Shown one piece after another: positions 18,985 through 26,114 of a DNA stretch of 64,000 nucleotides. A model generated the notes under the pieces. It was not told where the DNA came from. It searched no databases and was given only the letters and a program-made list of their open reading frames with translations. Both the position numbers and the translations under genes were made by a program. Origin of the DNA: Streptomyces musisoli (GTDB taxonomy: Bacteria > Actinomycetota > Actinomycetes > Streptomycetales > Streptomycetaceae); contig NZ_JAERRH010000003.1 in assembly GCF_016741855.1 (NCBI RefSeq), positions 372,001 through 436,000 on the forward strand, read 5' to 3'. Position 1 is the stretch's first letter, and every line of letters begins with the position of its first letter.

Positions 18985-19229
18985 GCGCCGCCGACCCGCT
19001 GGAGAAGGTCCTCGTCGCCTACGGCCCGACGACCGTGCAGGACATCGAGGTCCACGAGAACGGCCGTATCGAGGCCGTCACGACCCGCGAGGTACGGGTC
19101 TTCGAGAAGCAGGCCGACGGCTCCCTGAAGGAGCTGTTCGGCGAGGCCAAGGACAACGCGCTCGACGCCTTCTGGGCGGACGTCGCGGCCTTCAACGAAC
19201 TGAACGACATCAACGGGGGGAACGACTGA
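18981..19229 (+). CDS. Small phage protein of unknown function
   Basis: 82 residues beginning MSAADPLEKVLVAYGPTTVQ; beta-rich start and acidic helical end. ATGA overlap with the gene before it and a one-base overlap with the gene after it. No domain recognised. Confidence 0.7.
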   Translation: MSAADPLEKVLVAYGPTTVQDIEVHENGRIEAVTTREVRVFEKQADGSLKELFGEAKDNALDAFWADVAAFNELNDINGGND

Positions 19230-19600
19230 TGGACCGCGAGACCATCGCCCTGAACGAGTTCATCGGGAATCGGATTCAGGAGATCGCCGAGGACGCGTGG
19301 GAGAACCACCGCGTCATGAGGATCACTGGGGAGAACGGCCGCGTCATCCAGCTCGGCTCCGGCGCCGTCTGGGAGCGCTGGACCTGCGAGGCGGACCACG
19401 GCTTCGGCCCTTGCCACGAGCCGCTCCTGACCCTGGACCAGGCCGCCACGCTGGTCGGTCAGCCCGTGGACTTCTGCCTCATCTCCCCGGCCATGACCCC
19501 GATCGAGATCCAGGTCCTGGACGAGTCGTACGGCTTCCAGCTCACCGAGCTGTACCACCTCTCCGACGTCGTGACCGAGTTCAAGAAGGCGCAGGGCTGA
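19229..19600 (+). CDS. Small phage protein of unknown function
   Basis: 123 residues, with NRIQEIAEDAWENHRVMRI near the start and an acidic, aromatic C-terminus. Start shares its A with the previous stop (TGATG). Part of the early rightward operon. No function assigned. Confidence 0.7.
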   Translation: MDRETIALNEFIGNRIQEIAEDAWENHRVMRITGENGRVIQLGSGAVWERWTCEADHGFGPCHEPLLTLDQAATLVGQPVDFCLISPAMTPIEIQVLDESYGFQLTELYHLSDVVTEFKKAQG

Positions 19601-19602
19601 CG

Positions 19603-19707
19603 ATGCCGACGAACCACACCCTCGGGCACCTCCTCCACGTCATCGCCGCCGGGATCACGATCGGTCTGATCGTCGCGGTCGTCCGCGACCTGCGGAGGGC
19701 CCGTTGA
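19603..19707 (+). CDS. 34-residue single-span membrane peptide
   Basis: The sequence has one hydrophobic stretch, HVIAAGITIGLIVAVV, followed by basic RDLRRAR, so it should insert with its C-terminus inside. It lies two bases after the preceding stop and overlaps the methyltransferase start as TTGA. Too small for homology; context and codon use support translation. Confidence 0.6.
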   Translation: MPTNHTLGHLLHVIAAGITIGLIVAVVRDLRRAR

Positions 19708-21113
19708 CCATCCGAGTCATCGACTTCATGGCCGGGGGCGGTGGAAGCTCGCAGGGCATCCACTACGTCCCCGGCACGGAGCTGGTCATGGCGCTGAACC
19801 ATTGGCGCCTGGCCATCGACTCCCACGCCCTGAACTTCCCCGGGGCCCAGCACGAGTGCTGTGACATCTCCCAGGCGGACTTCCGCTGGTTCCCGTACGC
19901 GGAGATCCTCTGGGCCTCCCCCGAGTGCACCCACCACAGCGTGGCCTCGGGCCGGAAGCGCATCCAGCTCGACCAGGTCCCCGACGAGAACGGCGAGGTC
20001 CTCCCGGTCGACGCTGCCGAGCGGAGTCGGGCCACGGCCTGGGACGTGCTTCGGTACCTGGAGCGGATGATCCTCCGGGGCAAGCCGGTGCTCGGGGGCG
20101 TCGTGGAGAACGTCATCGACTTCCAGCGCTGGAACCTCTTCGAGCCCTGGCGGAAGGGGTTCGAACTCCTCGGCTACGACATCGAGATCATCCACCTCAA
20201 CAGCGCCCACGCGCACGCCCGGAAGGCCCTGTGGAGCCCGCAGAGCCGGGACCGCTTCTACCTCGGATACGTACACCGCTCCGTGGGCCGCAAGCCCGAC
20301 TGGCAGAAGTGGCTGAGGCCTCACGCCACGTGCCCCGACCACGGCGCCGTACGGGCCCGCCAGGACTTCAAGCGCAAGGACCGGGAGCCCTGGGGACGGT
20401 ACCGCACCCAGTACGTCTACCGGTGCCCCCGAGCCGGTTGCGGCCAGGTGATCGAGCCCTTGGCCCTCCCGGCCTCCAAGGCCATCGACTGGACCATCCC
20501 GGCCCAGAGGATCGGGGACCGGAAGCGGCCCCTGGCGAAGAAGACCATGGACCGGATCCGCGACGGCCTGGAGCGGTACGCCCGGCATCTGGTGGTCCCG
20601 GTGGAGGGCCGACAGGGCAAGCAGGCCAAGCCGCTGGACGAGCCCACCAGGACGATGACGACCCGCCGGGAGACCGGTGTGGCCTTTACGCCGTTCATCG
20701 CCGAGCTGCGAGGCGGGGCCTCCAAGCACCGCTCGACCACGGATCCGCTCTGCACCGTCACGGCCTCCGGCAACCACCACGGTTTAGTCACCGAGGGCCT
20801 GGCCGTCCCGTACTACGGCACCGGTCGAGCCCGGCCCCTGAGCCAGCCTCTGGGAGCGCTGACGACGGTGGACCGGTACGGCCTGCTGAAGGCCCAGATC
20901 GAGGTCGAGGACTGCCTCTTCCGGATGCTGGAGCCCGAGGAGATCGGCACCGCGATGAGCTTCCGTGAGGGCTACAAGCTCCTCGGCACGAAGCGGGAGC
21001 GGGTCCGGATGCTCGGGAACGCCGTGACGCCGAACGCCTCGGAGATCCTCGTCTCCGCCGTCGTGGAGGCCATCACCGGTGAGGACATCGAACCGGCGGC
21101 AGCACCGTGCTGA
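19704..21113 (+). CDS. DNA C5-cytosine methyltransferase
   Basis: 469 residues. Motif I is VIDFMAGGGGSSQG (5-18), motif IV is SPECTHHS (72-79) with Cys75 as the probable nucleophile, motif VI is VENVIDF (134-140), and the final motifs IX-X are seen in MLGNAVTP. A Cys4-like ribbon (CPDHG and CPRAGCG, about 211-250) is inserted ahead of the target recognition part. The residue before the catalytic Cys is Glu rather than the usual Pro, a variant I know from phage enzymes. The start is a TTG overlapping the previous stop; the first ATG would remove motif I. A TTA codon is at 20784. It likely protects phage DNA from restriction. Confidence 0.88.
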   Translation: MTIRVIDFMAGGGGSSQGIHYVPGTELVMALNHWRLAIDSHALNFPGAQHECCDISQADFRWFPYAEILWASPECTHHSVASGRKRIQLDQVPDENGEVLPVDAAERSRATAWDVLRYLERMILRGKPVLGGVVENVIDFQRWNLFEPWRKGFELLGYDIEIIHLNSAHAHARKALWSPQSRDRFYLGYVHRSVGRKPDWQKWLRPHATCPDHGAVRARQDFKRKDREPWGRYRTQYVYRCPRAGCGQVIEPLALPASKAIDWTIPAQRIGDRKRPLAKKTMDRIRDGLERYARHLVVPVEGRQGKQAKPLDEPTRTMTTRRETGVAFTPFIAELRGGASKHRSTTDPLCTVTASGNHHGLVTEGLAVPYYGTGRARPLSQPLGALTTVDRYGLLKAQIEVEDCLFRMLEPEEIGTAMSFREGYKLLGTKRERVRMLGNAVTPNASEILVSAVVEAITGEDIEPAAAPC

Positions 21114-21313
21114 CGGTCCTCGCCGACGCCCTGAGCGAGCACCCCGAAGAGCCCATGGCCCTCAGGGTGCTCCTCGGGCTTCTCCACCGCGTAGCACCTG
21201 AGCCGGCTGTCTGCCGCCAGCTCCTCTCCACGGCCCCGGAGATCCCCGAGGGGGCCACCCAGGGCGAGTACGCCGCCCTGCTCCGCCTGACCGTCCTGGA
21301 GGTCCACCCGTGA
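21107..21313 (+). CDS. Small phage protein of unknown function
   Basis: 68 residues from a GTG overlapping the end of the methyltransferase gene. The sequence is helical and leucine-rich (LADALSEHPEEPMALRVLLG). It overlaps the next gene by 4 bp. No domain recognised. Confidence 0.62.
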   Translation: MLTVLADALSEHPEEPMALRVLLGLLHRVAPEPAVCRQLLSTAPEIPEGATQGEYAALLRLTVLEVHP

Positions 21314-21966
21314 ACATCTACGAGTGCTCCGTCTGCGGCGCTCCGCAGGAGGCCAAGACGTGTGACCGGTGCCGGAGCAGAATCCGCGGCGCCCTCGCCC
21401 AGCTCCCCGAGCAGTACGTGTACCTCTGCATGAGCCGTCAGCGGGTCCAGGGAGGAGACGAGGACGGGCGGTCGTCCAAGAAGCTCCACGCCCCTCTGCC
21501 AGGCCGTGGTGACGTCCTGAACATGTTGGGCCCGGCGAGCCGTCAGGCCGTCACGGGGGCCGAGGACCAGGTCGGCTCCGTGCCCTTCCTGGAGGTCCTC
21601 TGGAGCTGGTGTGAGGCCGTGACCGAGGAGCGGGGCCTGACACCCGTCAGGCGGGACGTGACGTCCATGACGGGACGGCTGACGAAGCACCTGGACTGGA
21701 TCTGCGAGCAGTCCTGGGTGGCCGACTTCGCCGAGGAGATCCGCGACCTCGTCAGGACCTCCCAGCGGATCACGATGACGGAACCTCGCCGGGAGTTGCT
21801 GGGGGGCGTCACGTGCCCGTCATGCGAGGGGCTGACGCTCGTCCGGTACTTCCCCGGGGACTGGGCTGCCGAGTGCAGGCTCTGCCCGTCGGTCCGCCTG
21901 GACGAGCGGGACTACCAGGCTCTGGTCAAGGAGCAGGCGCGCAACCTTGAGGGCGTCAACCCCTGA
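21310..21966 (+). CDS. Zinc-ribbon phage protein of unknown function
   Basis: 218 residues from a GTG. Two Cys pairs occur at the N-terminus (YECSVCG and TCDRCRSR) and two near the end (CPSCEG and CRLCPS), so both ends probably bind zinc. The middle is helical. It is the last gene of the early operon before the DUF2637 cluster. Proteins like this are common in actinophages, often as a cytoplasmic companion of replication or control genes, but no role is known. Confidence 0.75.
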   Translation: MNIYECSVCGAPQEAKTCDRCRSRIRGALAQLPEQYVYLCMSRQRVQGGDEDGRSSKKLHAPLPGRGDVLNMLGPASRQAVTGAEDQVGSVPFLEVLWSWCEAVTEERGLTPVRRDVTSMTGRLTKHLDWICEQSWVADFAEEIRDLVRTSQRITMTEPRRELLGGVTCPSCEGLTLVRYFPGDWAAECRLCPSVRLDERDYQALVKEQARNLEGVNP

Positions 21967-22002
21967 CGTCCGTCAGCGGAGACCGCTAATCTGTGCACAG
22001 AT
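21963..22002. promoter_or_regulatory. Two operator-like palindromes upstream of the DUF2637 cluster
   Basis: CTGACGTCCGTCAG (21963-21976), a member of the CTGAC-N4-GTCAG family, overlaps the previous stop. ATCTGTGCACAGAT (21989-22002) is a perfect 14-bp palindrome. Nearly the same second site, with one more base in the centre, lies at 52855-52869 beside the GntR gene, so that regulator is the likely ligand. Confidence 0.65.
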
Positions 22003-22082
22003 AACCGAAGAGTGCCAGTGGGCCCCCGGCATCCGACGCCAATCAGAACCCCGGGGGCCCCGAGCAAGGAGATACGACCTCC

Positions 22083-22904
22083 ATGCCCAAGCCCGAACCT
22101 ACCCTGATGCCCTTGAGGCCGTCAGGGTCATCTGCTGTTGCGACTCGTACGGACGCCCAACTCGGCCTGGCCATCGGCGCCGCCGTGCTGACCACCGCCC
22201 TGACCGCCGTGAGCTTCTGGCTCTCGTTCGAGGCCCTCCACGACCTCGCGTCCGCCCACCGCCTCCAGGGGGAGCGCGCCTGGGCCTGGCCCGCCACGGT
22301 GGACACCTTCATCGCGGTCGGCGAGCTGCTGATCCTCCGGGCGTCCCTGATGCGCCGGGTGGACCCCTGGGCCATCGCCCTGACGGCAGCCGGCTCGCTG
22401 GGCTCGATCGCCCTGAACGTCGCCGGGGTGGGCGTCAGTGACGACCCTCTGGACTACGTGACGGCCGCCGTCCCGCCTGTCGCCGCCCTGCTCGCCTTTG
22501 GCGTCCTCATGCGCCAGGTCCACGAGTTCCTCGTCTCCCGTCAGGAGACCGTGACGGTCCCCGTCATGCCCGTCAGCGCCCCCGTCATCAGCACGGAAGC
22601 GGCGATCGAGGCCCCGAACATCACGGAGCCCGAGGAGACCCCGGAGGAGCCGAAGGAGGCCCCCGAGGTGGCGGAGGAGCCGGAGAAGTCCCAGGAGCCG
22701 CTGACGCAGCGGGAGCAGATCGACCTGGTGGTCCGGGGTCTATACGACGCCCTCGGCAACCGGCGTCCGGCGACCCGGCACATCCGTCAGGCCCTCGCTG
22801 ACGCCAACCTCCCGAACTCTGACGGCACCTGCCGCGAGGCCCGCAAGCGGGTCGAGCAGGCCGAGCCCCACCTGAAGGATCTCCCGGACGCCATCGCGGC
22901 CTGA
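22083..22904 (+). CDS. DUF2637 membrane protein, plasmid-transfer type
   Basis: 273 residues. Four hydrophobic segments fill residues 25-150, with the DUF2637 features WLSFEALHDLA and WPATVDTFIAVGELL. A proline/glutamate-rich linker (about 185-215) leads to a C-terminal helical domain, likely cytoplasmic. DUF2637 proteins are typical of Streptomyces conjugative plasmids and integrative elements, where they sit with transfer or spread genes. No FtsK-like translocase is present here, so its use by a phage is unclear. A GGAG ribosome site precedes the ATG at 22083. Confidence 0.82.
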   Translation: MPKPEPTLMPLRPSGSSAVATRTDAQLGLAIGAAVLTTALTAVSFWLSFEALHDLASAHRLQGERAWAWPATVDTFIAVGELLILRASLMRRVDPWAIALTAAGSLGSIALNVAGVGVSDDPLDYVTAAVPPVAALLAFGVLMRQVHEFLVSRQETVTVPVMPVSAPVISTEAAIEAPNITEPEETPEEPKEAPEVAEEPEKSQEPLTQREQIDLVVRGLYDALGNRRPATRHIRQALADANLPNSDGTCREARKRVEQAEPHLKDLPDAIAA

Positions 22905-22972
22905 ACCACACCCATCGGCGCGCTGTGTTCGCCTCGGCTTGAGCACGCGCGCCCACCTGCCCGGAGGGCGCC

Positions 22973-23323
22973 ATGACAGAACCTCCCGAGACCCACGTCC
23001 ACGTCCGCTTCACCCACGACGAGCCGGAGAAGAGCCGCTGGGACTGGAGCTGGCTCCAGCTCGGCAAGAACCTCGGCGCCATCGGGTGCGCCTGGATCCC
23101 GGCCAACATCTGGGCCGTCACCCTGAACGACGTCCAGTGCGAGCAGAGCGCCGCAGGGGCCTGGGTGATGGGCGGAGCCCTGCTGACCGTCACCGTGATC
23201 CGCTTCATCCAGTACCGGGGCTTCCTGAATCGGTTCTTCGTATGGACCGCCGTGCTCGGCATGGTCCTCGCCCTGCCCGTCTTCACGGCCGTCGTGGACG
23301 TCATGACGGGCGGTGGCCGATGA
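22973..23323 (+). CDS. Small membrane protein of the DUF2637 cluster
   Basis: 116 residues. A polar start (HVHVRFTHDEPEKSRWDWSW) is followed by three hydrophobic segments, so it should span the membrane about three times. A GGAGGG ribosome site precedes the ATG, and its end overlaps the next gene by 4 bp. No family recognised. Confidence 0.75.
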   Translation: MTEPPETHVHVRFTHDEPEKSRWDWSWLQLGKNLGAIGCAWIPANIWAVTLNDVQCEQSAAGAWVMGGALLTVTVIRFIQYRGFLNRFFVWTAVLGMVLALPVFTAVVDVMTGGGR

Positions 23324-23856
23324 ACACCGTCACGAGCGCAACGGTCTCCCTGGGCGCCGTCACGATCGGCCTGAGCATCCTGTCCTGGCACCTGACGCGC
23401 TGGTGGAAGGGCGGCTCCAAGGCGGGCCCGCCCGGGGGCGGAGGGGGCGGACGGGACCCGAAGCTCCTGATCCCCTTCCTGTCCTCGGTGGCCTTGGGCA
23501 TGCTCTGCGTCACGGCCGCCGGGGGTCTGCTGGGTACGGCCGCCACGATGCTGCTCGGACTCGGTAACACGCTGGGCAACTGGAGCTTGACGGCCGTCAC
23601 GGGCACCGCGACGCCGGGCGTCACGAGGAGCGGCCACATCGCCCTGACCCCGGGCGGGAGCGCAGCCCTGGTGATCTACATCGTGGGCCTCGCGGCCATC
23701 TGGAAGTCCGGCGGGAAGGTCTTCCACGGCAAGGTGACGAGCGGCGTCACGTGCGGCGTCATGCTCGGCCTGAGCGCGGGCTTCTCCGGCGTGGCCGCCG
23801 CAGCCGTGGTCAGCATCTTCAACGCCTTCGGTGACAAGGTCACGGGGGTCATGTGA
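23320..23856 (+). CDS. Membrane protein of the DUF2637 cluster
   Basis: 178 residues with about four to five hydrophobic segments. One cytoplasmic glycine-rich basic stretch (WKGGSKAGPPGGGGGGRD) follows the first span. It overlaps its neighbours on both sides, so the three membrane genes are translationally coupled and may form one complex. Small plasmid-spread-type proteins look similar, but I cannot name a family. Confidence 0.75.
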   Translation: MNTVTSATVSLGAVTIGLSILSWHLTRWWKGGSKAGPPGGGGGGRDPKLLIPFLSSVALGMLCVTAAGGLLGTAATMLLGLGNTLGNWSLTAVTGTATPGVTRSGHIALTPGGSAALVIYIVGLAAIWKSGGKVFHGKVTSGVTCGVMLGLSAGFSGVAAAAVVSIFNAFGDKVTGVM

Positions 23857-24527
23857 TGAGGGCCTTCGTGGACCGCGTGTACCGGGGGAGCAGCCTCCTG
23901 GCCCTGGGGATGGCCCGGGGGACCGTGGCGTGGTTCAAGGAGGGCCAGGGGACCGTCGACTTCCTGATCCGTCTCGTGTTCCTCCTGGGCGGTCTGGCGA
24001 TCCTCTGGGGCTTCATCCGGACCGCGCCGGTGCTGATGTTCCCCCTGACCGTCTGGTGGGTCATCGCCGCCTTCCGAAAGGGCAAGCCCGAGGAGGCTCA
24101 GGAGGAGTCCGCGGAGCCGGCTCCCCAGGAATCCCCGGAGCCGGCCGCCGAGGAGGACGACTCCCCCAAGGTCCTGGAGGCCTTGCGGGAGTCGGCGGAC
24201 CCTCACGTCCACCTCGCCGTCATCGCTCAGAGGTTGGGGACCGACACCGCCCACGTGCGGGAGGTCCTCACCCGGGCCGGGGTGCCCATCAGCGATGTGC
24301 GGATGAAGGGCCGGGGCGTCAGCACGGGCGTGAAGGGGTCCGACATCCCCTCTCCCGGCCTCTCCCCCGATCCCTCTGAACCTGTTGTTGGCCCTGGTCA
24401 GGACGACAACAACAACACCGAGCTGACCCTGACCCGCCTCCCGAGCGGGGGCCAGGTCCTCTCGGTTCCCGACCCCACCAACCCGGCCCGGACCCACGTG
24501 AAGGTCATCGGGCCCATCGAGAGCTGA
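23856..24527 (+). CDS. Membrane protein with C-terminal winged-helix-like region
   Basis: 223 residues from the ATG at 23856 (a GTG three bases earlier is also possible). Two hydrophobic segments lie in residues 35-75, then a Glu/Pro-rich linker. A helical part (HVHLAVIAQRLGTDTAHVREVLTRAGVPI) follows that resembles a helix-turn-helix. It ends the coupled membrane cluster. The layout mirrors the DUF2637 gene: membrane domain, acidic linker, small DNA-binding-like domain. Confidence 0.72.
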   Translation: MRAFVDRVYRGSSLLALGMARGTVAWFKEGQGTVDFLIRLVFLLGGLAILWGFIRTAPVLMFPLTVWWVIAAFRKGKPEEAQEESAEPAPQESPEPAAEEDDSPKVLEALRESADPHVHLAVIAQRLGTDTAHVREVLTRAGVPISDVRMKGRGVSTGVKGSDIPSPGLSPDPSEPVVGPGQDDNNNTELTLTRLPSGGQVLSVPDPTNPARTHVKVIGPIES

Positions 24528-24537
24528 GGAGGTGTCC

Positions 24538-24591
24538 ATGGAGTACTGCGGCAAGTGCGGCTGGTGGACCAAGCCCGGCTGCGGCCACTGA
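24538..24591 (+). CDS. 17-residue Cys-rich microprotein
   Basis: A short ORF, MEYCGKCGWWTKPGCGH, with a GAGGAGGT ribosome site six bases before the ATG. The CxxC pair and terminal C-x-H give exactly four zinc ligands. It sits between the membrane cluster and its terminator hairpin. The strong ribosome site and ligand pattern argue for translation, but such a short frame could be chance. Confidence 0.5.
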   Translation: MEYCGKCGWWTKPGCGH

Positions 24592-24604
24592 AGATCGAGG
24601 ACTT

Positions 24605-24637
24605 GACGGGATCAGCCCCGTGGGGGTTGGTCCCGTC
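24605..24637 (+). terminator. Hairpin terminator after the DUF2637 cluster
   Basis: GACGGGA (24605-24611) pairs with TCCCGTC (24631-24637), with an inner CCCC/GGGG stem and a 4-base bulge on both sides. No T-run follows. Confidence 0.65.
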
Positions 24638-24651
24638 GGCATGATGCGGCC

Positions 24652-25209
24652 ATGGATGGTGAAGTCGTCTCGGGACTCATAGGCCTCGGTGGAGCCCTGA
24701 TCGGTGGAGGTGTGTCTGTCTGGGCGACGAAGGTCACTCAGCGGCAGCAGGCGAAGGAGCGCCTCCAGCAGGCGGAGGACGAGCGCAGCAAGCTGATCGA
24801 GCAGCGAGGCCGAGAAGCTGGCGAGAAGACCCTCACAGAGCTGTACGCCCTGCGGCGGCACATCCTCCGATGGGGACCTGACCTCGATCCCGAGAGCCGC
24901 AGATCCTGGCTCCAAACTGGTCAGGAATTGGCCGACCAGGCAGAGATGACCGCCTGGCTCATCCCCCAATCTGAAGAGATCAGGACGCGCATGGGAGAGA
25001 ACCTGACGGTCGTCATCCATCAGATGCATTGGGACCACGACCATCCCGAGAGGACGGCCTACCACGGCAAAGTCGCCGTCACCCACGCGATCGACGTGAT
25101 GGCGGCGTTCATACGTCGTGATCCCCTCCCCGATCCCACGGCCGAAGTGGAACAGCTCCGAATCGACCGCGCCGAGTACGAACTGGAGAACCCACAAGCC
25201 GATGACTGA
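24652..25209 (+). CDS. Small membrane-anchored protein, probable cargo
   Basis: 185 residues. One N-terminal hydrophobic segment (GLIGLGGALIGGGVSVWATK) is followed by a charged coiled-coil-like stretch (TQRQQAKERLQQAEDERSK) and a helical domain. It has its own ATG start after a terminator. The architecture is shared with the gene at 25271 and those at 26115 and 51507. A membrane anchor plus cytoplasmic helical bundle suits a surveillance or exclusion role, but nothing shows it directly. Confidence 0.7.
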   Translation: MDGEVVSGLIGLGGALIGGGVSVWATKVTQRQQAKERLQQAEDERSKLIEQRGREAGEKTLTELYALRRHILRWGPDLDPESRRSWLQTGQELADQAEMTAWLIPQSEEIRTRMGENLTVVIHQMHWDHDHPERTAYHGKVAVTHAIDVMAAFIRRDPLPDPTAEVEQLRIDRAEYELENPQADD

Positions 25210-25239
25210 CCCCAGCCCGGTCATGAGGCCCGTCAGTCA
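25203..25239. promoter_or_regulatory. GTCAG-type inverted repeat before a cargo gene
   Basis: TGACTGAC (25203-25210) and GTCAGTCA (25232-25239) form an 8-bp inverted repeat with a 21-bp spacer, 32 bp before the gene at 25271. The arms contain the CTGAC/GTCAG word found in the dyads elsewhere in this region. Confidence 0.45.
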
Positions 25240-25270
25240 GCCACTCGTACGCCTTGGAAAGAATGACGCC

Positions 25271-25750
25271 ATGCAGACAGAGACGTTGGTGGGGCTCATA
25301 GGTCTCGCGGGTACTGCGGTAGGTGCGACGCTCTCCACGGGCGTTGTCGTCTGGCAGCAGAGGAAAGCGGCTCACGATGCGGAGCGGGTACACCTCCTGA
25401 CGCTGGCCGAGGCGGCAGCCAACGAGGTCATACGGCTGAGCTACGAAATGGAGGACCTCTTCGAGCAACGGGACCCCGCAGAAGAGGGCTGGCGTGCTGA
25501 GCTTCGCCAAAAATGCCGTGGGATCGATGAACAGTCCCTCCGGATCGCGGACAAGGACGTACGTACGTTCATGGGCCGGATCCACGCCGAGCTGTTCGTC
25601 GTCTCCACCATGACCGGTCGCTTCTCCGACCCCGGGCACTACAGCGCCTTGTGCGTCGACATCCGCCAGGCGATGGGCTTCGTGCTGCGTCGCGAACCGC
25701 TTCCCGAGTGGTTCCTACTGGCCCGTGCTGCGCGCCGCCGAGAGGTATGA
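25271..25750 (+). CDS. Small membrane-anchored protein, probable cargo
   Basis: 159 residues from the ATG at 25271. The N-terminal span is LVGLIGLAGTAVGATLSTGVVVW, then a charged region and helices through to a basic end (ARAARRREV). The first 30 residues resemble those of the gene at 24652. It is flanked by its own operator-like repeats and promoter-like sequences, so it is probably transcribed alone. Confidence 0.7.
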   Translation: MQTETLVGLIGLAGTAVGATLSTGVVVWQQRKAAHDAERVHLLTLAEAAANEVIRLSYEMEDLFEQRDPAEEGWRAELRQKCRGIDEQSLRIADKDVRTFMGRIHAELFVVSTMTGRFSDPGHYSALCVDIRQAMGFVLRREPLPEWFLLARAARRREV

Positions 25751-25813
25751 CGGGACCCGTCATGACGCCCGTCAGCGGAGTGCTTGCAATTTGAATCACC
25801 GTGACCGCATAAT
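25748..25813 (+). promoter_or_regulatory. Promoter with adjoining GTCAG dyads
   Basis: A -35 box TTGCAA (25784-25789) and a -10 box CATAAT (25808-25813) are 18 bp apart, a good vegetative promoter. Just upstream lie TGACGGGACCCGTCA (25748-25762) and ATGACGCCCGTCAG (25762-25775), which share one base. The position suits an operator for the HTH gene at 25899. Confidence 0.6.
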
Positions 25814-25844
25814 CGCGATCAGCAGGACACGTACGTCCTCATGC

Positions 25845-25875
25845 AGGCCCCGACGCCACTGGCGGACCGGGGCCT
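25845..25875 (+). terminator. Hairpin with GCATGC tail
   Basis: AGGCCCCG (25845-25852) pairs with CGGGGCCT (25868-25875), followed by TTCGCATGC. This is one of five intergenic hairpins in the prophage with the same type of tail. It lies between a promoter and the HTH gene, so it may act as a leader terminator there. Confidence 0.6.
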
Positions 25876-25898
25876 TTCGCATGCTCGGGAGGGCTTCA

Positions 25899-26108
25899 GT
25901 GGAGGACGAACTTTGGCTGACGGCCCGCGAGGCCGCCGATCTGACGGGCGTCAGCATCGTGACGGTCTACTCGTGGGTCCGCCGAGGCCACCTGAAAGTC
26001 GAGGGCCTCGATCACCGAGGCCAGAAGCTCTTCCGGCATCTGTCTGTCGCCCAGGCCGAAAAGGTCACCAGGTCGAAGGCCAAGCGCGTACTGGCTCCGG
26101 TCGCCTGA
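25899..26108 (+). CDS. MerR/excisionase-like HTH protein
   Basis: 69 residues from a GTG with GGGAGGG five bases upstream. LTAREAADLTGVSIVTVYSWVRRGHLKVEG is a typical MerR/Xis-type helix-turn-helix and wing, followed by the short strand KLFRHLSVAQAEK. Proteins this size are recombination directionality factors, or regulators, in phages. It is therefore one candidate for the factor that drives excision with the serine integrase, and also for the protein binding the CTGAC-N4-GTCAG dyads. One exact dyad (25941-25954) lies inside this gene. Confidence 0.75.
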   Translation: MEDELWLTAREAADLTGVSIVTVYSWVRRGHLKVEGLDHRGQKLFRHLSVAQAEKVTRSKAKRVLAPVA

Positions 26109-26114
26109 CGTTTT

